Assembly: GCA_002309475.1 (NCBI GenBank)
Contig: DBXJ01000030.1
Coordinates: forward strand, 3,558-23,959
Reading direction: 5' to 3'
Source: Bacteroidales bacterium UBA1215
Lineage (GTDB): Bacteria > Bacteroidota > Bacteroidia > Bacteroidales > WCHB1-69
DNA: 20,402 nucleotides
The translations under genes were made by a program, and so were the position numbers. The number at the start of each line of letters is the position of its first letter. Positions within the stretch are counted from its first letter, which is position 1. The notes under the pieces are model-generated. The model had not been told where the DNA came from and did not search any database. It saw nothing but the letters and a program-made list of their open reading frames with translations. This document shows, piece by piece, positions 16,101 through 20,402 of the stretch.

Positions 16101-16650
16101 GAATGTTTTGATCGGTGATATTGGCTAAAATTTCCACATCTTTGCTCAATTTGCCCGATAACTGCAAATTTAAATTAGAATTGACAACCATATCTTGATT
16201 GTTGCCGATAGAAATTCCCCTTGACAAACTGCCATAACTATTCAGCGAAGCATCAGAAAAGATTTCATCTATGCCGGAAATGCTTGTTAAAGAGGCTTCA
16301 CTCAAAGGGTGCTCCAAACTATACAAACTCGGCTCTATCACCGAAATGGAACGATTTTGCATTTTCTTGCTGAACAAATACGGATAAGAGCGAAAACCTA
16401 CCGTAACCGTTTGTCCTTTTACTGCAGGATTGGTGATGATGAGTTTTCCGTTAAGATGATCTATCGTATAGTCGCTTGCGGCTAATGATGGAATAGAAAC
16501 AGAACCCCATACCAAAGAAAAAGTATCCAAAACAATTGTATCAGCATCCAATTGAATGGTCTGAAACTTCTTTTGGCTAATATTTTGTCCTTCTGCTGTC
16601 AAAAACAACAAAAGACACAAAATGGACAATAATATCTGTTTCTTGTTCAA
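13180..16650 (-). CDS. Very large outer-membrane beta-barrel protein of an unnamed Bacteroidota family
   Basis: 1156 aa with an N-terminal signal peptide (about 1-22, ending AEGQ). Residues about 30-100 look like a small beta-sandwich. About 138-215 (SLSRGISIGNN, LNLQLSGKL, DQNIPIQPEGN, LQEFDKVFIQL) and 296-345 (LAGSERVYIDE, RGEDNDYIINY, RIVVEFEY) resemble conserved segments I associate with large, uncharacterised Bacteroidota outer-membrane proteins, some of which recall SprA. The C-terminal two-thirds alternates polar and aromatic strands and ends in RAFF, a barrel-type terminal Phe. Near residue 840 is DYNGNGIEELNEFE, an EF-hand-like loop that could bind calcium. The start is TTG at 16650: an in-frame TAA lies just upstream and the first internal Met is near residue 97, after the signal peptide. 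It begins 61 nt after the djlA-like stop. Its role is unknown; surface transport, adhesion or secretion are possibilities. Confidence 0.85.
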   Translation of the reverse strand: MNKKQILLSILCLLLFLTAEGQNISQKKFQTIQLDADTIVLDTFSLVWGSVSIPSLAASDYTIDHLNGKLIITNPAVKGQTVTVGFRSYPYLFSKKMQNRSISVIEPSLYSLEHPLSEASLTSISGIDEIFSDASLNSYGSLSRGISIGNNQDMVVNSNLNLQLSGKLSKDVEILANITDQNIPIQPEGNSAQLQEFDKVFIQLKYKDMATILAGDIESRSREGYFMKYFKKGQGLQADMNFASVNKKGDSTQYNVYASGSVAKGTYVRQTITAIESNQGPYRLLGENNETYITVLAGSERVYIDEVLLQRGEDNDYIINYNSGEVIFTAKQMITKDKRIVVEFEYIQQDYLRSVVNAGTSIQHKNLNFFFHFYNEQDHKNQTNTLDLTDDQKMMLSLLGDDISHAYVRNMDSTHFQGSEVLYKLTDTTVNGIIYDSIFVYSTSSDSACYRVGFSLVGNNKGNYVLSESVVNGRVYAWVAPVDGVPQGNYEPIRLLSTPQRTQMYSFGMNYQVHPTTLIGVEAALSNNDLNTFSRKDDKDNVGVGVKVQLANQTELKRKSLQQDASWKMNLNGFYEFKNKTFNYIEDYRSLDFKRMYNVADSMLNRTDHYFGINLDFVHRQNGRIGLYSNAYLIPDKHYMAGKNALWANYSRQGFLVALNASLLSHTQEDYHSTYVMHDETIGKNFKYVQVGISNAMEVDLYKTYANRLMPQSFAFNELTFYIKNSDSLKDYHFGLNYKNRIDANSLDSVLTSQAIAHQVSAHFYLLKFSNHQLRFDASYRYLQYQDSIGENTLLTNFDYQARWFKGAVQLGLFYEIGSGMEQKNEYTYLKVVNGQGVYQWIDYNGNGIEELNEFEIAKYADEANYIRLFMASNQYVKTYNNQFSGSLILRPAVVWRKEKGFKNFLSRLSNTTTYRSSYKNTLSTIGGMFNPFYVNSNDTNLVSSASSFRNVFSFNQNSSIWGIDVIYNNTQSKTLTVNGFEAYDVSSCLVSGRVNIKQAFTINGNYENGWNIRNSDYMNKNYKIDYNSLSANLTYQFKTILKISTSYAYKQKNNRRGEELSISNRAGLEINYRIAKRGNLIVKGDYYWIHFRGETNTSVAYEMLESLQPGNNVVVNVNYQTTLWKNLQLNLNYEGRASAGVKMRHLGSVEIRAFF

Positions 16651-16711
16651 AATTTAATAAAACTAATAAACCTTAAACATAACGAAAATAGGTTTTAAAA
16701 ATTGCCAAAAA

Positions 16712-17518
16712 CTATAAGTTTCTGTGTTTCTTTATAATATCGTATGCATTGTTGATTTCCCGGAAGCGTTTTTCTGCTTTCAATCGGGCAGTTTCGCCTA
16801 AATGTTGCACTTTGTCGGGATGATTGGCAATGGCTAAACTACGATACGCTTTTTTTATCACTTCGTCATCATCCGTACTTTTTACTCCCAAAGTAGCATA
16901 AGCCTCACTCAAGGCATCCCTATTGGTACTGCTTTGATAGCTACGACGATTCGAATAAGAACTTTGCTGTTGCCGGCCTTGATTATAGCGCATTTCAAAC
17001 GTAGCTTTCAGACGGATAAAATCATATTGGCTGACACCCAATCGGGAAGCAATATGCATAATTTGCTGTACCTCTCTTTGGTCTATCTCTCCATCTACAT
17101 AAGCCAATTGAAACAAAAATTGCAAAATTTGCATTTTTTCAGTATAACTGATATCGTCTCTAATTTTGCTAATCGTGCTGTCTAAAGGAATATCTTGATC
17201 TTTTATTTCTTGCAAATAGGTAATAGCCAACGAGGCTGCTTCTTTTCCAAAATTTCTTAGAATAAATTCCTTGAAAAGATACAATTCCGATTTCATCATG
17301 TGACTATCGGCTGTCATCACCAGCAACGACATTTCGACAATAGCCTCTAATATGCCCGGGTCAATATTGGCTTTGCCATGAATGGTTTTCTTTTCTAAGC
17401 CTCCTACCATTCCTGTAATCCAATAGGACACAAAAAAGCCTGCCACAGCCCCCAACAAATCCCCTGAAGTCATATAGCAGATTAAAGTAGTAAAAAAGAC
17501 GATAAGAACCCTTGCCAT
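16712..17518 (-). CDS. Membrane-anchored TerB-like plus J-domain protein (DjlA-like co-chaperone)
   Basis: 268 aa. The N-terminus (about 3-40) is hydrophobic with Gly-rich turns, forming one or two membrane segments. Residues about 55-175 are a helical TerB/DjlA-type domain (IVEMSLLVMTADSHM and AYVDGEIDQREVQQI are typical patches). A polar Gln/Ser/Arg linker (about 180-200) leads to a C-terminal J-domain (203-265) with the essential HPD at 233-235. E. coli DjlA has the same order: membrane segment, TerB-like domain, J-domain. J-domains stimulate DnaK ATPase and recruit it to a site, here presumably the inner membrane. The ATG is 2 nt after the trkH stop, so translational coupling to the K+ channel subunit is likely. 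No DnaK is in the window. Confidence 0.9.
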   Translation of the reverse strand: MARVLIVFFTTLICYMTSGDLLGAVAGFFVSYWITGMVGGLEKKTIHGKANIDPGILEAIVEMSLLVMTADSHMMKSELYLFKEFILRNFGKEAASLAITYLQEIKDQDIPLDSTISKIRDDISYTEKMQILQFLFQLAYVDGEIDQREVQQIMHIASRLGVSQYDFIRLKATFEMRYNQGRQQQSSYSNRRSYQSSTNRDALSEAYATLGVKSTDDDEVIKKAYRSLAIANHPDKVQHLGETARLKAEKRFREINNAYDIIKKHRNL

Positions 17519-17520
17519 AC

Positions 17521-19311
17521 TTATATATTCATACTTGTTTTTGCTACTGTATAATGTGTAAATGCTTTTTTAGCAACAGAAAGTACTAATGTTAAAACAG
17601 TGATTCTTCCTATATACATTAAAATGGTGATGGTCAGTTTTCCTATTACCGACAATGAAGGAGTAATTCCCATAGATAAACCGACGGTTCCGCAAGCAGA
17701 AGTTATCTCAAAAAATATCTGCATAAACGACATTTCCGGATCGGACAACGAAAGAACTAAACATCCTATCAAAATCAACGAAACCGTAAATAACAATACC
17801 AAATAAGATTTATTTACCAAACTATACGAAATGGCTCTATTGTTGATAGTTACCTGATGTTTGTTTTTGATAGTGGCACTCGCCGATTTCAACAAAATGT
17901 AAAAAGTGGATAATTTAATACCTCCGCCTGTTGACACAGATGCCGTACCGATAGTCATTAAAATTATCATAATAATCAATGTAGATATATTCAATGCCCC
18001 TATATCTACAATATTAAAACCATGGCTTCTGCATGACAGAGAAGTGAAGAAAGAGGCAAATATTTGGTCAAGCAAATTCATGGAACTATTCACATTGTTT
18101 CTTTCAAAAATAAAGAAACACAATGCTCCGACTATCCACAAAATAAACGACAACTTAATAACTACTTTTGAAGAAACCGTTATCTGGTTCCAAAACGATT
18201 TGCTATGCCGTCCGAATTTCGGGGTATTGACAACATCATGAATGGTTAAAAATCCTATACCTCCCAAAAATGTCATCAATATGGTAATAGTTTGTAAATA
18301 ATAGTCGTGAACAAACAAACTGTTTTGCATACCCCCGTCCACTATGCAAAAACCGGCATTGTTGAAACATGCCACCGAATGAAAAGCCGCCAAATATATA
18401 TTATCCCCTAAATGATGTGAATAATTGTTGGTGCTCCACAAATAGGCAAAAATGGCAATAAAACCAATTATCTCTATAACAAAAGTATAAAGAAAGATTT
18501 CTTTAGTAAGACTTTTTGAATTGTTGGTATCCACCAATTCTTTCATCATAGACCTGTATTTTGTGGCACCGCCTGCATAATAAGAGGTAAAAAAAGTGGC
18601 AAAACAAACTATATCCAATCCTCCCAATTGCACCAATATCAACAATACCAATTGCCCTTTCATGGTCAGCACTGTCGGAATATCTATTGATGACAAGCCG
18701 GTGATACAGGTGGCCGAAGTTGCCATAAACAAAGCATCTATCAATGAAATTCCGTTGATTGTCATTTCCGGCATCATCAAAATAATGGTGCCTAAAGTGA
18801 TTAAAATAAAAAACGACCCCATCAAAGAACCGGCAGGTCCTAAACGAAAACGCACCAATAATTGATCTACACCTATCAAATCGGTGAACATCAAAAGGAA
18901 GAAAAACAATTGACTGCCAATAATAACCATTTGGTTGAAGCCGGCAACATTGATTTTGCCCAACAGCATGCCGGCAAAATTAATGTCTAAAATATATGTC
19001 AATAAATACCATATCAACAAAAAAGCGACTACAATTCCTTCTCCTTTGTTTTTTGCCAAAAATTGGAAAGAATGCTTATTGAAAATAAACATTAACAGAT
19101 ATTTTACAACATAAAATATCAAACTGATATAAATAACTAAGTTGCAAATGTATCTGGAAAGATTGGTTTGAGGAAAGCCGTAAAAATATACAATGGCCAC
19201 CATTGCCGTCAACGATACAATGATACCCAAAACATGGAGGGTCTTCTGCACCGGATTGATGGCATTCCAGATGAGCAGTTTAAATTGTTCTCGTATGCGG
19301 AAAGGGCTCAT
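17521..19311 (-). CDS. trkH: TrkH/KtrB family K+ uptake channel subunit
   Basis: 596 aa polytopic membrane protein of the TrkH/KtrB/HKT superfamily, built of four M1-P-M2 repeats. The four selectivity-filter loops are visible: CITGLSS, CFNNAGFC, CRSHGFNIVD and CGTVGLSMG, each with its conserved Gly. The STGGGIKLST stretch is the intramembrane gating region. The third filter reads RSHGFN rather than the RTAGFN-like form I know best. An extended N-terminal part (about 150 residues with several hydrophobic segments) precedes the core, as in some Bacteroidota members. Its ATG abuts the stop of ktrA with no gap, and the djlA-like gene follows 2 nt after its stop. K+ or Na+/K+ uptake is regulated by the KtrA/TrkA partner. 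Symbol trkH follows the usual annotation; ktrB would be equally apt. Confidence 0.93.
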   Translation of the reverse strand: MSPFRIREQFKLLIWNAINPVQKTLHVLGIIVSLTAMVAIVYFYGFPQTNLSRYICNLVIYISLIFYVVKYLLMFIFNKHSFQFLAKNKGEGIVVAFLLIWYLLTYILDINFAGMLLGKINVAGFNQMVIIGSQLFFFLLMFTDLIGVDQLLVRFRLGPAGSLMGSFFILITLGTIILMMPEMTINGISLIDALFMATSATCITGLSSIDIPTVLTMKGQLVLLILVQLGGLDIVCFATFFTSYYAGGATKYRSMMKELVDTNNSKSLTKEIFLYTFVIEIIGFIAIFAYLWSTNNYSHHLGDNIYLAAFHSVACFNNAGFCIVDGGMQNSLFVHDYYLQTITILMTFLGGIGFLTIHDVVNTPKFGRHSKSFWNQITVSSKVVIKLSFILWIVGALCFFIFERNNVNSSMNLLDQIFASFFTSLSCRSHGFNIVDIGALNISTLIIMIILMTIGTASVSTGGGIKLSTFYILLKSASATIKNKHQVTINNRAISYSLVNKSYLVLLFTVSLILIGCLVLSLSDPEMSFMQIFFEITSACGTVGLSMGITPSLSVIGKLTITILMYIGRITVLTLVLSVAKKAFTHYTVAKTSMNI

Positions 19312-19989
19312 TTAGTTGTTAATTTCTACAAATTTTTCTATATCTTTTGTTTTGCCAAACAATATCATGGTGTCACCTTTGAGAATCAAAGTTTTGGTTC
19401 CCGGCACTCCGACAATATGCAGTTCGTTGTTTTTACCTTCATATCTTCGTTTGATAGTTATCAAACTCAATCTGTAATCATCTCTTAAATTGACCAAACC
19501 CAATTCTTTTCCGATAATATATTTAGGTGCCTCTATTTCCATTACGCAATGGTCGTCGGGCAAATCTAAATACGATACCATACTCGGATTCAATAGTCTT
19601 CTTGCTACAGCCTTGCCGACTTCATCTTCTGGTGAAAGAATGTCAGTAATACCCATTTTTTCTAATATCAATCGTTCGTTAGAACCCATGGCTCTGCAAA
19701 CAATTCTCTTAATATTTAAATCTATCAATGTGGCAGCACACAACAATCTTTGCTCAAAATCACCAATGGTGATAATTACTACATCAAAACTGCGGATATC
19801 TTGTGCCAACAAAGCTCTTTTGTCGGTAGCATCGGAAGTAACGGCATAAGATACATCGTCACTTATTTGGTATATTTTTTCCTCGTCTTTGTCAATTACT
19901 ACTACTTCTGAATCGCTTTTTGCCAAACTTGTAGCAATAGCTCTACCGAAATGTCCTAAGCCGATTACAGCATATTTTCCTTCTTTCAT
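19312..19989 (-). CDS. ktrA: TrkA/KtrA family RCK regulator of K+ uptake
   Basis: 225 aa with one RCK_N Rossmann domain and one RCK_C domain, the short KtrA layout rather than the duplicated E. coli TrkA. The nucleotide-binding GLGHFG (10-15) and Asp33 after beta-2 (VVVIDKDEEK) are intact. RCK_C covers about 140-225. KtrA-type rings bind ATP/ADP or NAD(H) and gate the membrane subunit; in some bacteria RCK_C binds c-di-AMP, which cannot be read here. Its stop abuts the trkH ATG (0 nt), so the pair is translationally coupled. A -7 promoter element lies 24 nt upstream of the ATG. Symbol ktrA is chosen for the length; trkA is a common alternative. Confidence 0.92.
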   Translation of the reverse strand: MKEGKYAVIGLGHFGRAIATSLAKSDSEVVVIDKDEEKIYQISDDVSYAVTSDATDKRALLAQDIRSFDVVIITIGDFEQRLLCAATLIDLNIKRIVCRAMGSNERLILEKMGITDILSPEDEVGKAVARRLLNPSMVSYLDLPDDHCVMEIEAPKYIIGKELGLVNLRDDYRLSLITIKRRYEGKNNELHIVGVPGTKTLILKGDTMILFGKTKDIEKFVEINN

Positions 19990-20013
19990 AACTTTATGAT
20001 TCTAAACAAACTG

Positions 20014-20021
20014 CAAATGTA
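20014..20021 (-). promoter_or_regulatory. Bacteroidota-type -7 promoter element for ktrA
   Basis: TACATTTG on the minus strand matches TAnnTTTG and ends 24 nt before the ktrA ATG (19989). A possible -33 TTG at 20048-20046 is 24 nt upstream, rather far and inside the mtgA 3' end. Position in the 51-nt mtgA-ktrA spacer supports a separate promoter for the K+ operon. Confidence 0.6.
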
Positions 20022-20040
20022 CAAATTTTAAATGAATATT

Positions 20041-20402
20041 TTATTCAAATAAGTACAATTTTAATCTTTTTCCGTCATTTTTTTCTATTCGCTTGGCTTC
20101 TTTGTCTTTATATCTTTGCCGAGCGGCTGCAATTGTTTCCTTGTCAAAGGCGATTTTTCCCATTTTTCCCATATTATTTTGAATAAATGCTGCTTGTTTG
20201 TTTAAATAATTTGTCGGATGAGCGGGATTTCTCTTTCGCGGAGACGGAAAACATGCCACCATCAATGCACTTTCCCGCTTGGAAAGTTGTGCCGCCGACT
20301 TGTGAAAATATATTTGCGAAGCCTCTTGACAGCCGTAAATGCCGTCTCCTGTTTCTATCACATTCAAATATACTTCCATAATCCGCTCTTTTGACCAAAA
20401 TA
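20041..20402 (-). CDS. mtgA: Monofunctional biosynthetic peptidoglycan transglycosylase (C-terminal part)
   Basis: Partial: the frame continues past the right edge at 20402. About 119 codons plus the stop are visible. The visible N-terminal part reads FWSKERIMEVYLN, then GIYGCQEAS, YFHKSAAQLSKRESALMVACFPSP and NPAHPTNYL, motifs of the glycosyltransferase-51 domain of MtgA and class-A PBPs. The protein ends about 45 residues later without a transpeptidase domain, which favours MtgA over a bifunctional PBP. MtgA polymerises lipid II into glycan strands at the inner membrane. The catalytic Glu lies upstream of the visible part. The ktrA promoter follows in the 51-nt spacer; no clear hairpin terminator is seen there. 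Confidence 0.93.
   Translation of the reverse strand, partial: FWSKERIMEVYLNVIETGDGIYGCQEASQIYFHKSAAQLSKRESALMVACFPSPRKRNPAHPTNYLNKQAAFIQNNMGKMGKIAFDKETIAAARQRYKDKEAKRIEKNDGKRLKLYLFE

Noticed and set aside
1..20402. CRISPR array, tRNA/rRNA genes, insertion sequences, phage or defence cassette
   Set aside because: No regularly spaced repeats, no cloverleaf-like stretches, no transposase or integrase motifs and no recognisable defence genes on either strand; the content is core metabolism and envelope.

Overview
The window reads as a continuous piece of chromosome from a Bacteroidota bacterium, probably an anaerobic Bacteroidales-like lineage. The evidence is: two secreted proteins ending in the type IX secretion (T9SS) sorting domain with its YPNP motif; seven promoters carrying the Bacteroidota -7 element TAnnTTTG, with little sign of Shine-Dalgarno sequences; AT-rich DNA with A/T-rich spacers; and an intact HydE, the radical-SAM maturase of [FeFe] hydrogenase, which points to anaerobic or fermentative life. 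I see no transposase, integrase, phage gene, CRISPR array, tRNA or rRNA, so this looks like core genome rather than an island.

Layout. 1-3871 (minus): purA, a LolD-type ABC ATPase, an LptF/LptG-family permease and an unrecognised exported protein that runs off the left edge lie head to tail behind one promoter. 3944-6488 (minus): lpxD, a small cupin overlapping lpxD by 14 nt, and a class-III PLP aminotransferase form a second operon. 6669-9065 (plus): a T9SS-exported transglutaminase-fold protein with its own promoter and a strong terminator. 9156-9884 (minus): lptB. 10040-11452 (plus): hydE and yraN, divergent from lptB. 11626-13098 (plus): a T9SS-exported Asp-box (BNR/YCF48-like) repeat protein. 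13180-19989 (minus): ktrA/trkA, trkH, a membrane-anchored TerB plus J-domain (DjlA-like) protein and a very large outer-membrane barrel protein. 20041-20402 (minus): the C-terminal part of mtgA, cut by the right edge.

Functionally, the window is dominated by the cell envelope: lipid A synthesis (LpxD), LPS transport (LptB, LptF/G), lipoprotein release (LolD), peptidoglycan polymerisation (MtgA), a large outer-membrane barrel and two T9SS cargo proteins. Housekeeping genes (PurA, K+ uptake by KtrA/TrkH, YraN) are interspersed. Every stretch longer than 300 bases is covered by a gene; the longest gap is the 173-nt yraN to Asp-box spacer.

No complete, clearly novel multi-gene system is visible. 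The points most worth a second look are the unnamed large outer-membrane protein (TTG start, EF-hand-like loop), the unrecognised exported protein with an acidic tail next to lptF/G and lolD, the hydE gene without hydF or hydG nearby, the trkH/DjlA-like coupling, and the repeated promoter signature, which also fixes several start codons.
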